A stretch of 64,000 nt of DNA from Hallerella succinigenes (GCF_002797675.1 NZ_PGEX01000001.1:992001-1056000); one strand, 5' to 3'; counted from the first letter of the stretch, positions 24,693-34,403 are shown. Program-made: numbers and translations. Notes: generated from the sequence alone by a model not told the origin.

Positions 24693-24915
24693 TTACAGTT
24701 TGCGGATTTCTTCCTCGGAAAGGCCGGTTTGCCGAGCAATTAGTTCCAAGGATATGCCGGCATCGCGGAAACCTTTCGCCATTTCCCTCCGCTCCCTTTC
24801 CATGCCGATCCCGATCCCCTCCTCGTACTTCGCGGCAAGGGCCTTCTCTTCGGCTTCGGCGATGGTTTCGTAACCGTACGCTTCGGATGTCTTGACAAAG
24901 TCCATTTGGAATTCC
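24693..24915 (-). pseudogene. Truncated duplicate of the Rpn nuclease 3' end
   Basis: About 70 codons matching the C-terminal part of the gene at 23352-24344 ([20 protein letters not shown] to SEEEIRKL), with an internal deletion of about eleven codons in the charged repeat. No upstream part or start region. Together with 24467-24540 it is a duplicate of about 23087-23606. It abuts the 3' end of the CCA-adding enzyme gene. Confidence 0.85.
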
Positions 24916-24923
24916 TCTTAAAT

Positions 24924-26243
24924 TTAATTTTTCGATGATAACGAAACGCTTTTGCGTACGGAATCGGATTCCAAGCGATTTCTGGCAAAAGCCAGAGCCT
25001 CTTCATGGGAAGAAATCTTCCCTTGCAACTGCCATTCAAATTCTTCCTTGATAAACTCTCCAAAAAGGCGACCCGGACGCAGGCCCATTTGGATTAAATC
25101 CGCGCCTTTCAAAAGCGGTTCCGGCGGGTTCGTAAAGACATTCAGACTTTCGGCAGCGGTTTTGAATTTTTCCGCAAGCACGACACGCATTTCGCTTTCG
25201 AGAAGCGGTGTCGATTTCAAATACAGATACGCAAGGAACAATCCGTTCTGTTCCACGGAAGCGCGACGTAAAAATTCCGCGTCAAAGCTCTGTTCGTTCG
25301 CATGATCGAGCAAGCTCGGTACAAACCGATACAAAAGTGGAATCCGTTTGAGCAGATGAATTTCATTCGTAATCCGCGAAAGGAAGGCATTCACTTTTTG
25401 GACGTTCTCCGCTCCGGAAAGGAGTGCGGTAAAGGCGAGGACTTCTTGCGACGTGAGGTCCGGAACATTTGCAAGTTCACCGGAGACCCTGTCGAGAAAA
25501 TTCCCCAAGTTCTCAAAAGAACCATTCAGCGGCTGGATTTCGGGAAAGAACCTGCCGAGATCCATTTCGAGGAACGCTTGAAGACCGATGCTCGGTTTGC
25601 CGGGCTTGAGCAACCACTTTTTGAATTCTTCGAAAATGCGTTCCGAAGAAAGATCGGCAAGCGAGAGCGAACGGCAAAGCTCTGCGGTTTCCGGCGCAAG
25701 CCGCAACGAGAACCGGGACGCAAATTGAACGCCCCGCAAAACGCGAAGGGAATCTTCGGCAAAAGCCGCTGATACATGGCGTAAAATTCCCTTTTCCAAA
25801 TCGCTCTTTCCGCCGTAAGGGTCGGAAAGTTCCAAATCCGGCAAGGAAAGCCCCATGGCATTGACTGTAAAATCGCGGCGGCGGGCGGCTTCCTTAAAAG
25901 TCAGGTGCAGATGCGTTTCGACGAGAAAGCCCCGATGGCCTTCCCCGATTTTACTTTCGGTACGCGGAAAGGAAAAATCCAGTTCAAGGCCGTGAGTCAC
26001 GAGGTGCACTACGCCAAAAGCTTTACCGACTAGATTCGGGCGGCCAAACTTTTGGAGGACGCCGAGAAGAGTCTCCTGGTCGATGTCGTAAACTTCCACG
26101 TCAAAATCACGGGAAGAACGTTCGAGCATGGCGTCGCGGACAAAGCCTCCGACGAGATAGCATTTACCGCCGACATCGCGGATGCCTTCGGCTATCTGCA
26201 TTAAACGTTTCGGGATATCGGAACAGACCTTGTCGAGATTCAT
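24924..26243 (-). CDS. cca: CCA tRNA nucleotidyltransferase / poly(A) polymerase family
   Basis: Adds or repairs the CCA end of tRNAs (class II nucleotidyltransferase). Head domain: YLVGGFVRDAMLERSSRDFDVEVY (residues about 29-52) with the GG and D-x-D signature, then RRRDFTVNAMG, DPYGGKSDLEKGILRHV and the RVLRGVQFASRF motif. The C-terminal half is helical and poorly conserved, as usual. 439 residues. Its start overlaps the end of the small lipoprotein gene by ATGA. Whether it does CCA addition or polyadenylation cannot be told from motifs alone. Confidence 0.88.
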   Translation of the reverse strand: MNLDKVCSDIPKRLMQIAEGIRDVGGKCYLVGGFVRDAMLERSSRDFDVEVYDIDQETLLGVLQKFGRPNLVGKAFGVVHLVTHGLELDFSFPRTESKIGEGHRGFLVETHLHLTFKEAARRRDFTVNAMGLSLPDLELSDPYGGKSDLEKGILRHVSAAFAEDSLRVLRGVQFASRFSLRLAPETAELCRSLSLADLSSERIFEEFKKWLLKPGKPSIGLQAFLEMDLGRFFPEIQPLNGSFENLGNFLDRVSGELANVPDLTSQEVLAFTALLSGAENVQKVNAFLSRITNEIHLLKRIPLLYRFVPSLLDHANEQSFDAEFLRRASVEQNGLFLAYLYLKSTPLLESEMRVVLAEKFKTAAESLNVFTNPPEPLLKGADLIQMGLRPGRLFGEFIKEEFEWQLQGKISSHEEALAFARNRLESDSVRKSVSLSSKN

Positions 26244-26542
26244 TTAACGACTTCCTCGGACGGGATGTTCGACGAGTCTGCGACCACAGAATCCTTTTTG
26301 GAATCCGCGTAAAGTTCATAGATGCTCTTTTTGAACTTGTTCGTAAGCGAATCGGACTTGGCGTATTCTTCCTGTTCCGCACGGCACTGTTCAAGTTCTT
26401 GGCGTGTCCATTCTCGCTGGTCCGGGGACATCGCCGTGTGATTCAAGCGGTATTCGATTTCAGCGCAGACAGGCTTTTGACGTTGCGAAGCACAGCCCGC
26501 GATCAAAAATGCCGAAAGCAAGACAAATCCCAAATTTTTCAT
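26240..26542 (-). CDS. Small lipoprotein
   Basis: 100 residues with signal peptide MKNLGFVLLSAFLIAGCAS (lipobox IAGC). The mature part is short, highly charged and helical (SPDQREWTRQELEQCRAEQEEY) with no known domain. It overlaps the start of the CCA-adding enzyme by four bases and lies 19 bases after the propeller gene, so the three are likely one transcription unit. Confidence 0.75.
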   Translation of the reverse strand: MKNLGFVLLSAFLIAGCASQRQKPVCAEIEYRLNHTAMSPDQREWTRQELEQCRAEQEEYAKSDSLTNKFKKSIYELYADSKKDSVVADSSNIPSEEVVK

Positions 26543-26561
26543 AAAACCTCTGCGGAATCGA

Positions 26562-28763
26562 TCAGTGCAAAATCAGCAGTTTTCCCTGCTTCTTTTTGGA
26601 GCCTTTCTTGATAAGGTAGTGGTAAACGCCCGGGGCGACGTAAACACCGCGGCGATCCTTTCCATCCCAAGTGACGCGTCCACCGTCCAATTCATCTCCG
26701 GCGAAGAACTTCACCAAGTGCGCACCTGAATTGTACACGGAAATGGTTGCATCTTCGGCGACGTTTTCAAACTTGATCTGCTGACCCCAGTTCAAATGGA
26801 CCGGATTCGGGTAAACTTTGACTTCTGGGCCTTTCGATGTCATGTAAGCTTCCGTTTCTCGCAGGTCGCTGCGCGAGTATGCGGACATGCCGTTCTTGTG
26901 GACGAACCAGGCGATTCCCAACCGGGCGTCAATGGCGACGTCGTAAACGATGTCATTCATCAGGCCGTTGCGCGTTACAAACTTCGTCGCCTTCATGGTG
27001 TCTGGATTCGACGCGGCCTTTTTGATCATATAAACGCCACTGCCAAGCGTTCCCACCCACAGACGATCGTTTGGATCCATCGCCAAAGATGTCAAACTCG
27101 CCTGTTCAAAGTTCGAAGTTTTATGTGGCGGCTGGACGGAATCCATTCCCACTTCCCAATAGGCGATCGTAGAATAGGTAATCGCCCACAGGCGACCAGC
27201 CTTATCCAAATCCATATCGATCAAGTATCTGTTGTCGGGAGTCGGCACCGTCATCTGTTCTACAATCTTCAGTTCCCCACCGGTCTGCGAAATCGGCGTA
27301 ATCGTGAAAATATCCAAAAGACCGGATCCTTCTGTACCTTCCGTTCTGCCCGCCGAAGAATAAAGAATCCACTCGGTGCTGTCATCGGACCAGGAGGCGC
27401 GCAAAGGTCCTGCAAACTTGCCGCTACCTACCCCATTTGCACAGCTTACGCTGCCCGATTCGTCGATGTAAGCGATACCATACGCAGATTTTCCCCAGTA
27501 GCTGACAAGCCAACCGATGCTATCCGGCGAAGGGGTAATGCCCACCGGCACGATGAAATCCGTGAAGTATTCTTCGACGCAGGTATTTTCCGAAGGCGAA
27601 ATTTCCACACCGCGATTCGTTCCATTGTCCGGATGCATGCGAAATCCAAAGCCCCAAATACCGACCAAGACATTCCCGTCCGCCAAGGTCGAAACATTCT
27701 TCAGCAAACGGTCATAGGCTTCCATTCCACCATAAAAACCCAGATCGTTTGGCGCTTCTTGAGAAACCCAACCTCCGCCATCGCTCCAGCCGAATTCTCC
27801 ATAGGTCGAGTAAACCGTTACACCGCCTTTACCGCCCACATAAGGCGTTGCCGCATACGGGGTCCTGAGCGGGAAATACGACCAAGCGGACACATTCGAA
27901 AGTTCCGCCCCATTATAGAACCAGACGGAATCCTTCCCCACCAAATAGGCGCCTTCTTCGCTTTCTAGAACCTGCTGCACCTTGGAACTGTCATTCTTCC
28001 AAAGATTGGCAAACTTGCCTGCCGAAAGCGTGTCCTTCAAAGCGACAATCGGAGAAAGCGTTTTGTCAAAGCTCACCGAAAGAGCGCCTTTGTTCCATGC
28101 GAGATGCCGAATTGTAACCTTCGCCGTATCTCCGCTATCATACGAACCGGCCAAAGTCCAGGAATCCGGATCGGCAAGTAAAATATCTTGCGCGAGAGCT
28201 TGCCAATTCACTTCACGCACATACACTTCCGAACCCAAGGCGACAAAAAGAGAATCCCCCTGGACAAGCATTGCCGAAGGAGAAAGCGCCTTCAAGGAAA
28301 CGTCCCCAATGCGTGAAAGCGTCATCACGGACTTTCGGCTCACATAATCGAAAAAGGAAATTTTATCGCGGAATCCGAGGACCAAAATCGAATCCGACGT
28401 GACTGCAAGCCCCTGCACAAGTTCTGTCCCGTTCGAAGCATAAGAACGGTTCACCGTAATGAATCTTCCGTTACCCTCATAAGTGGCGATTAGGCCCTTA
28501 TCGGAAACGGTCAAAATTTCTCCGTTCGCCGCATGGACGACACCGTAGATAATCGATGATTCGAGACCGTCTTCCGACGAATAGACCTCAGAAAATCCAT
28601 TCGAATAGATAAAACGGACGCCGCCATCGGTCGCAAGAATCAGCGTTCCATTCGCAACGGCTCCCGCGTAGAAATTTTCTGTACGGGAGAAATTATTCCA
28701 GCCATCTGCCGCGAAAGCGACAGACACGATAAAAAAGAGGAAAGAGCGGAGAATCAACTTCAC
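26562..28763 (-). CDS. Secreted beta-propeller protein with FlgD-like C-terminal domain
   Basis: 733 residues. Signal peptide (to about residue 18, FAADGW). The body is built of repeated short WD/two-component-propeller-type blades (for example NLADGNVLVGIWGFGF, DPNDRLWVGTLGSGVYMIKK, IDARLGIAWFVHKNGM). The last 85 residues, from VKVYPNPVHLNWGQQ to GKLLILH, are a FlgD-like Ig domain with the GVYVAPGVYHYLIKK ending found on sorted or surface proteins. The start is GTG and the ribosome site is weak. Likely periplasmic or exported; function unknown. Confidence 0.75.
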   Translation of the reverse strand: MKLILRSFLFFIVSVAFAADGWNNFSRTENFYAGAVANGTLILATDGGVRFIYSNGFSEVYSSEDGLESSIIYGVVHAANGEILTVSDKGLIATYEGNGRFITVNRSYASNGTELVQGLAVTSDSILVLGFRDKISFFDYVSRKSVMTLSRIGDVSLKALSPSAMLVQGDSLFVALGSEVYVREVNWQALAQDILLADPDSWTLAGSYDSGDTAKVTIRHLAWNKGALSVSFDKTLSPIVALKDTLSAGKFANLWKNDSSKVQQVLESEEGAYLVGKDSVWFYNGAELSNVSAWSYFPLRTPYAATPYVGGKGGVTVYSTYGEFGWSDGGGWVSQEAPNDLGFYGGMEAYDRLLKNVSTLADGNVLVGIWGFGFRMHPDNGTNRGVEISPSENTCVEEYFTDFIVPVGITPSPDSIGWLVSYWGKSAYGIAYIDESGSVSCANGVGSGKFAGPLRASWSDDSTEWILYSSAGRTEGTEGSGLLDIFTITPISQTGGELKIVEQMTVPTPDNRYLIDMDLDKAGRLWAITYSTIAYWEVGMDSVQPPHKTSNFEQASLTSLAMDPNDRLWVGTLGSGVYMIKKAASNPDTMKATKFVTRNGLMNDIVYDVAIDARLGIAWFVHKNGMSAYSRSDLRETEAYMTSKGPEVKVYPNPVHLNWGQQIKFENVAEDATISVYNSGAHLVKFFAGDELDGGRVTWDGKDRRGVYVAPGVYHYLIKKGSKKKQGKLLILH

Positions 28764-28784
28764 TCTTTAATATTACCAAATTCT

Positions 28785-29306
28785 TTAAGACTTTTTTACC
28801 GAGTCCACGACATTTTCCCGCATTTTTCCGATCGATACACAGATCTTTTTGGCGACGGTTGAACGCTTGATCCCCGTCATTTCGGACAGTTCGTGTACAG
28901 AAAATCCTTTGAGATAGTGCAAATCGACCAGTGTTCCCATATTTGGCGAAATTCGGTCAAGAAGCGTATTTACATCCTGCTCATCGAACAGTTGTTTTTG
29001 ATTTGCCGCATTCCGGCTGACCTGATAGTGGTAAAAGCTTTCACAGACGCATTGTTCCCGCATTTTATGGCGAAATTCATCATTGCAGAGGTTTTCTGCA
29101 ACTCGGTACAGCCATCGACCTGGATTTTGTAGATGACACACGTCTTCAAAGTGCGTATGCAAGCGGATGTATACATTTTGCAGAAGATCCTGAATCGGCA
29201 CGTCGTCTCGTATTTTACGGGAACACAATTTGTAAATTTGGTTCCGATGGCGATTCCAAAAGTTCAATATATCTTGATTGCGAACTGGTCCCTGAATGGT
29301 GGCCAT
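28785..29306 (-). CDS. ECF-type RNA polymerase sigma factor
   Basis: 173 residues. Region 2 reads NRHRNQIYKLCSRKIRDDVPIQDLLQNVYIR with LYRVAENLCNDEFRH; region 4 reads LDRISPNMGTLVDLHYLKGFSVHELSEMTGIKRSTVAKKI, a helix-turn-helix for the -35 element. The ATG at 29306 is used because GGGAGCGGAG lies just upstream; the open frame extends 20 codons further but without a site. No adjacent anti-sigma gene is visible, which is unusual for the ECF class. It is divergent from dsbD. Confidence 0.85.
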   Translation of the reverse strand: MATIQGPVRNQDILNFWNRHRNQIYKLCSRKIRDDVPIQDLLQNVYIRLHTHFEDVCHLQNPGRWLYRVAENLCNDEFRHKMREQCVCESFYHYQVSRNAANQKQLFDEQDVNTLLDRISPNMGTLVDLHYLKGFSVHELSEMTGIKRSTVAKKICVSIGKMRENVVDSVKKS

Positions 29307-29380
29307 AATGCTCCGCTCCCTCAGCTTGAGCATCCAAAAACGACATTGCCAAAGATAACTATACAAAGGAGTCCTTTGTT

Positions 29381-31183
29381 TTGAAAACGATTGAAAAAAA
29401 AGTTTTAGCCACTTATAAGTTGCAAAGCATGCTTTGGGTCATTTTGTTCTTCTTTTGTTCGCAATCCTTTGCGGAAAGCTTTGACCTAGACGTCGGCAGT
29501 GTGAACCTGAACGGCATGGCTCCGCCGAAGATGGAAATTCTTTACCCGTCCGAAGCGACAAAGGTTGGAACCCAGGTGACCGTGCAAATCACGATTCCTG
29601 AAAAGTGGCACGTGAATGCGAACATTCCCGCGGATCCGTTTTTAAAACCTTCGACTTTGGACATTCAGGCGCGCGGCATAGAATTTGGCGAAGCGATTTG
29701 GCCGGAACCGATCAAGGAATACAGCGAAGCGCTGGATTTTGAGAATCTCGTTTTCAAGGGAACTTTTGAAGTGAAGATTCCAGTGAAAGCCATTGCCGCC
29801 GATTATGACACCAGCACGACCAACGTGGAATTCGGCTACCAGGCTTGCAGCCAGATCTGCCTTGCTCCGCAAACCGTACACGCTGCCTTGGAGCTCAAGC
29901 TCGAATCAAAGTTCGAAGAATCTTCAAAAAAAAACTCCCATGACTCCCTAGCTCTGCTTTTGGGACTCGCCTTTTTGGGCGGCCTGATTTTGAACTTGAT
30001 GCCGTGCGTTTTACCGGTGCTTTTCTTAAAACTTTTTAGCCTTGTCCGCAACGCGGGCGAAACCCGGGCGCGCCTTTGGAAGCTGACCGTTTCTTTGGTC
30101 TTAGGAATTCTCACTTCGTTCTGGGTGCTCGCCGGAATTGTTTCTTTGATTAAAGCGGGCAGCGGAAATGCGGGCTGGGGTTTCCAGTTTCAAAATCCGG
30201 GTTTTGTCGCCTTTATGGTGGTGCTGCTTTCGGCATTTGCAATGAATTTGTTCGGATTTTTTGAAATCTTTTTGCCGGGAAGCGCTCTTACCAAGATGGA
30301 CGCGGCGACGCGCAAGGAAGGACTTGCAGGCGCCTTCTTGAGTGGCGTTCTGATGGTGCTTTTGAGCACACCGTGTTCTGCTCCGTTCCTCGGGACCGCC
30401 ATGGGGTTTGCCTTTACGCAGAGTGCGGCTATTCTTTTTGTGTTCTTTACGGTAGCGGCGCTCGGTCTTGCATTCCCGTATATTTTGGTCGCGATCTTCC
30501 CGAAGGTTTTGAAGGTTTTCCCGAAACCCGGAACCTGGATGGCGAAGTTCCAAAAGGTTCTCGGCATCTTTTTGCTCGGTACGGCGATTTGGCTCGTTTG
30601 GGTTGGCTTCCAGATGACCGGTGCAGAAGGCGCAGCCATCATTGCAACGTTTGGACTCTGCGCCATGCTCCTTTCGGTGATCTTTGGAAAGTTCGCTCGC
30701 CCGAATAAACCTTTTATTCGCGAACCGATTTTCCTTTTGGCGGTGACAGGCTTTTTGTTCTCGGCATGGTTCCTCGGCGGAAAGCCGGCAGTCCAAAGTG
30801 TGATTGAGGCAAAGTCTCGTGCCGCTGCCGAAAAGACTTTGGGTGAAGACGGCTGGTACAATTACTCCGAAGCGAACTGGAAGGCTCTCGCCCAGGAAGG
30901 GAGGCCGATTTTTATCGATGTGACCGCGGACTGGTGCTTAACCTGCAAAACAAACGAAGCGGTCGTGCTGTCGCGCGAAGATGTGAAGAAAGTTCTGTCG
31001 GACGCCAACGCGATTCTTGTACGCGCCGATTACACGCTTGAAAGCGCAGAAGTCACGAATCTCCTTCGCAACCTTGGAAAGAGTGGCGTCCCCGCCTATG
31101 CTGTTTACAATCCAAAATCACAAAAATGGAACGTTCTTTCCGAAATTTTGACGCTTGAGGACATTGAAGATGCGTTGAAGTAA
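29381..31183 (+). CDS. dsbD: Thiol:disulfide interchange protein DsbD
   Basis: Carries electrons from cytoplasmic thioredoxin across the inner membrane to periplasmic disulfide isomerases and cytochrome-maturation proteins. 600 residues in the standard order: signal peptide, N-terminal immunoglobulin-like domain with Cys156/Cys160 (ACSQIC), eight membrane segments with the Cys pair Cys209 (LMPCVLP) and Cys332 (STPCSAP), and a C-terminal thioredoxin domain with CxxC Cys519/Cys522 (DWCLTCK). The start is TTG, supported by AAAGGAGT upstream. All redox cysteines are present, so it should be functional. Confidence 0.92.
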   Translation: MKTIEKKVLATYKLQSMLWVILFFFCSQSFAESFDLDVGSVNLNGMAPPKMEILYPSEATKVGTQVTVQITIPEKWHVNANIPADPFLKPSTLDIQARGIEFGEAIWPEPIKEYSEALDFENLVFKGTFEVKIPVKAIAADYDTSTTNVEFGYQACSQICLAPQTVHAALELKLESKFEESSKKNSHDSLALLLGLAFLGGLILNLMPCVLPVLFLKLFSLVRNAGETRARLWKLTVSLVLGILTSFWVLAGIVSLIKAGSGNAGWGFQFQNPGFVAFMVVLLSAFAMNLFGFFEIFLPGSALTKMDAATRKEGLAGAFLSGVLMVLLSTPCSAPFLGTAMGFAFTQSAAILFVFFTVAALGLAFPYILVAIFPKVLKVFPKPGTWMAKFQKVLGIFLLGTAIWLVWVGFQMTGAEGAAIIATFGLCAMLLSVIFGKFARPNKPFIREPIFLLAVTGFLFSAWFLGGKPAVQSVIEAKSRAAAEKTLGEDGWYNYSEANWKALAQEGRPIFIDVTADWCLTCKTNEAVVLSREDVKKVLSDANAILVRADYTLESAEVTNLLRNLGKSGVPAYAVYNPKSQKWNVLSEILTLEDIEDALK

Positions 31184-31228
31184 ACAGAAAGCGTGCATAT
31201 TTTTTGGAATTAAAATAGATTTGATAGT

Positions 31229-32461
31229 ATGAAAGTCGCTCTTCTTACCAATGAATTTCCTCCCGACATCTATGGCGGTGCCGGCATTCACGTTCAGTTC
31301 CTTTCCCGCGAACTTCGCGCTCATTGCGAAATCGAAGCCCGCGCTTTTGGCCAGCAGAACGATTTTGAAAAGAACCTGCACGCTCTGGGATTTGCGCCAA
31401 AGCTCGATTCGAAGCCGGTTGACCCGCGCATGTCCAAGATTTTGAACCCGCTCGACATTAACCTGCAGTGGGCCAGCAGTCTGAAAAACATTGACATTGT
31501 GCATTGCCACACATGGTACAGCCACTTCGGCGGTGTCGTTGCAAGCAAGCTTTTTGAATGCCCGCTCGTGCTCACGACCCACTCCCTTGAACCGCATCGT
31601 CCGTGGAAAGCGGAACAGCTCGGTAACGGTGGCTACCAGATGAGCACTTGGATCGAACGTTCTGCCTACCAGACAGCCGACGGCGTGATCGCCGTGTCCA
31701 AAGAAATGAAGCGCGACGTGATGGAACTCTACGGCGTTCCCGCAGACCGCGTTCAAGTGATTTACAACGGCATTGACCCGGATTTTTACAAGCCAACTTT
31801 TGAACCGGAAGTTCTCGACAAGTTCGGCATCGACAAGGACAAGCCTTTCATTCTCTTCGTCGGACGCATTACCCGTCAGAAGGGAATTTCGCAGTTGATC
31901 AGTGCAATCCCGCACATTCGAAAGGATGTTCAGGTCGTGCTTTGCGCAGGCGCCCCGGACACCCCGGAACTCGCCGTGGAATGTGAAAGCAAGATCAATG
32001 CTTTGAAGCAGACCCGTGATGGCATTTTCTGGATTCAAGAAATGATGAATCACAAGGAACTGCGCGTTCTTTACACGTATGCAACCGCATTCGTCACCCC
32101 GTCCCTTTACGAACCGTTCGGCATCATCAACTTGGAAGCGATGAGCTGCGGAACACCTGTCGTCGGAAGCGCCGTCGGAGGCATTCCGGAAATCATCGTG
32201 GACGGCAAAACAGGCTTCCTCGTTCCGCTCGAACCGACTTCGGCTACGAACTTTGAACCAAAGGATCCCGAAAAGTTCCAGTGTGCTCTCGCCGAAAAAC
32301 TGAACGTACTACTTGACAATCCAGATTTGGCAAAGCAGTACGGCGAAGCGAGCAGGCAGCGCGCCATCGACGTGTTCAGCTGGAAGAGCATTGCCAAGCA
32401 GACCTTTAACTTTTACGAAACGGTCATTTCCCGTTACAAGGCAGAAGGTCCGAGAAAGTAA
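31229..32461 (+). CDS. Glycogen synthase, GT4 type
   Basis: 410 residues; alpha-glucan synthesis from a nucleotide-glucose. GT-B fold: NEFPPDIYGGAGIHV at the N-terminus (the K/Y-GG loop), HTWYSHFGG, TTHSLEPHRPWK, VIYNGIDPDFY, FVGRITRQKG, and the acceptor-sugar motif EPFGIINLEAMSCGTPVVGS. The shape and length match the actinobacterial-type glycogen synthase (TIGR02149) rather than E. coli GlgA. Fibrobacter stores large amounts of glycogen, which fits. Single gene with its own terminator; no ribosome site stronger than a weak A/G stretch. Confidence 0.85.
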   Translation: MKVALLTNEFPPDIYGGAGIHVQFLSRELRAHCEIEARAFGQQNDFEKNLHALGFAPKLDSKPVDPRMSKILNPLDINLQWASSLKNIDIVHCHTWYSHFGGVVASKLFECPLVLTTHSLEPHRPWKAEQLGNGGYQMSTWIERSAYQTADGVIAVSKEMKRDVMELYGVPADRVQVIYNGIDPDFYKPTFEPEVLDKFGIDKDKPFILFVGRITRQKGISQLISAIPHIRKDVQVVLCAGAPDTPELAVECESKINALKQTRDGIFWIQEMMNHKELRVLYTYATAFVTPSLYEPFGIINLEAMSCGTPVVGSAVGGIPEIIVDGKTGFLVPLEPTSATNFEPKDPEKFQCALAEKLNVLLDNPDLAKQYGEASRQRAIDVFSWKSIAKQTFNFYETVISRYKAEGPRK

Positions 32462-32476
32462 GCTTCTCTCTTTGAA

Positions 32477-32515
32477 AAAAAGAAAAGGAGTCGCGTTGCG
32501 GCTCCTTTTCTTTTT
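32477..32515. terminator. Bidirectional terminator between convergent genes
   Basis: Long stem AAAAAGAAAAGGAG.CGC, loop GTT, GCG.CTCCTTTTCTTTTT with a single mismatch; A-run and T-run on either side serve both the glycogen synthase gene and the PDZ gene on the opposite strand. Confidence 0.9.
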
Positions 32516-32538
32516 AGAATGAGGCTATAGGAGAACTT

Positions 32539-33246
32539 TTAGCGAAGCGCTCCCTGAAAGTAGAGCGTATTTCCATTCTGCGAAACACGTACAAGGTAAT
32601 TTCCCGCCGGAAGCATACTGCCGTTCCAGGAAATACGGTTTGCACCCATAGAGCCTTCGAACTGCATCGAACGTACCTTTTGGCCCTTCGCCGAAAGAAC
32701 CGTCAAATGAGCCGTTCCCGATTCCGAAAGTTCAAATGCGATTTCTCCACGGGAAAAGTCCGAAAGGTTCTGAACATTCCGAGGCGTTTCTTCAGCGGAG
32801 CTCAAACTTTTGGATGCGTAAACCTGGGCGTTTAACGTCGCAAGTTCTACGTCATCCAGGTGCACCATTTCCTCGTTCGCGGATTTGTTGAAAAGCGCCT
32901 GCGCGTTTTCCGTTTCCGACTGCACCACAAGCTTTTCACGTTCAAGATGAAGCGTCAAAATTTCACCATCCCGTTGCACCGAAAGTTCCAAAGATTCGCC
33001 CGGATTTCCACGGAGGACTTCCATGTCGTATTCCAAACTTTCCCCTTCGAGCGGAACACCATTTGCCGAAAGCAGAAAATCTCCGATGACGATGCCCGCC
33101 TTTTCTGCAGCGGAACCCTGTACAACGTGAGCGACTTCTGCGCCGGATTCAGAAGGATAAATGGCAAGGCCGATTCCGCCGAACGATTCGGCGGCAATAC
33201 CGATCTGAGCCGAAGCAAGCAGGCCCAAAGCCCATAATTTTTTCAT
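32539..33246 (-). CDS. Secreted PDZ-domain protein with sorting-type C-terminal domain
   Basis: 235 residues. Signal peptide MKKLWALGLLASAQIGIAA; a single PDZ domain (GGIGLAIYP ... VQGSAAEKAGIVIGDFLLSANG ... LRGNPGESLELSVQRDGE, residues 22-105); a charged linker; and a C-terminal Ig-like sorting domain (SGTAHLTVLSAKGQKVR ... LPAGNYLVRVSQNG). No protease domain, so it likely binds exported peptides. Its start overlaps the stop of the following upstream gene by ATGA, showing translational coupling. Confidence 0.75.
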   Translation of the reverse strand: MKKLWALGLLASAQIGIAAESFGGIGLAIYPSESGAEVAHVVQGSAAEKAGIVIGDFLLSANGVPLEGESLEYDMEVLRGNPGESLELSVQRDGEILTLHLEREKLVVQSETENAQALFNKSANEEMVHLDDVELATLNAQVYASKSLSSAEETPRNVQNLSDFSRGEIAFELSESGTAHLTVLSAKGQKVRSMQFEGSMGANRISWNGSMLPAGNYLVRVSQNGNTLYFQGALR

Positions 33247-34403
33247 TCGAAAACCTCCGAAAGAACTGTTTGATTTTGAAGTAAAGAATCCAAAGATGAC
33301 GTCGGGAGTTTCATGACGCCCTTTTGGAACGCGGCGACGTAAAGCGTGTCCTTTACCAGTACACCGTCTAAGATTTCCGCAACGCCCGGAATCGGCGGAA
33401 GAGCGTTCCAGCGATTTTCCTTGGGAGAGTAAATCGCCGAGCCTTCACCGAGAGCGATAAAGCGGTTTTGAAACGGAAGGATTCGGTACACGGAAGCCGG
33501 CGAACGGGAAAGAAGTTGCACGTCTTCATTTTGCAGAAGAAGCGAGCAGTCTACTTTGGGCGTCCACGTTTCCGCTTCAGAAAGTCCAAAGAACCCTTCG
33601 AGATTTGCATAGCCCACCAGCAATCCGTTTTCATTTTGCACAGCATCCCTTGCAAGCGTCGACGAGGCGTTCCACGTTCCGTTTTCGCAAACGAGCTGTG
33701 GAGCCGAAAGCGCTTTCCATTTTGTACACGAAGTATCGAATCGAACAATGCCGTTCCCATAGGTCATGGCGAAGAGGGAACCGTTCCATTCCACGGCACG
33801 CATAAAGGATTCTTCGGCGGGAAAACCTTCGTTGAAGATTTTCCAGGAACCGTCTGGCTGTTCAAAATAGATGGGATTGCGTTCGCCCATTTTTCCATGG
33901 GAAAGCGACAGCACTAAGCGACCTTGGAATTTTGCAATCCCATCGATACCGTATGCGGTATCGGAAATCGGGTACGCCTTGGAAACTTCGGGAAGCAGGA
34001 ACTCCGTCCACGTTTCCGTCTGCGGATTGAACTTCCAAAGATGTGCTCCGCCGTGACTCCAGTACGTTCCGACAAAGAGCATTCCGCTGTCCGCAAACAA
34101 AACATTCGGCACATCGCCACCGGGAAGCTCAAGTTCTTTCCACAAAAGGCTCCCTACCTTTCCAATGAAAAGCTGGTAGCGCCTTTCTCCATCGAGAACG
34201 CGATCGTTCCTGGCAAAGAGATATTCGCCGACACTTGTAACGGATTCAATGCCCGTTCCAATCGCTGCTGCATCCGAAGCATCGACAGAAAGACCTGCCG
34301 AAGTCCAACCGAGAGCTTTCTTGGGAGTCAAATTTTCGGAAGATTTATCCTTGGACGAACACGCGCCGAGGAAAATCAACAGGGCGAACAGGAGCCATTT
34401 CAT
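33243..34403 (-). CDS. Lipoprotein with beta-propeller-like repeats
   Basis: 386 residues; signal peptide MKWLLFALLIFLGACSS with lipobox GAC. The body has repeated strands of kelch or propeller style (GGAHLWKFNPQTETWTEFLLP, DGSWKIFNEGFPAE, GNGIVRFDTSCTKWKALS, PKENRWNALPPI). The ATG at 34403 is set by the signal peptide and by TAATG coupling with the lipase-like gene; 32 extra in-frame codons upstream are discarded. Middle gene of a three-gene coupled set (lipase-like, propeller lipoprotein, PDZ). Role unknown. Confidence 0.7.
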   Translation of the reverse strand: MKWLLFALLIFLGACSSKDKSSENLTPKKALGWTSAGLSVDASDAAAIGTGIESVTSVGEYLFARNDRVLDGERRYQLFIGKVGSLLWKELELPGGDVPNVLFADSGMLFVGTYWSHGGAHLWKFNPQTETWTEFLLPEVSKAYPISDTAYGIDGIAKFQGRLVLSLSHGKMGERNPIYFEQPDGSWKIFNEGFPAEESFMRAVEWNGSLFAMTYGNGIVRFDTSCTKWKALSAPQLVCENGTWNASSTLARDAVQNENGLLVGYANLEGFFGLSEAETWTPKVDCSLLLQNEDVQLLSRSPASVYRILPFQNRFIALGEGSAIYSPKENRWNALPPIPGVAEILDGVLVKDTLYVAAFQKGVMKLPTSSLDSLLQNQTVLSEVFE

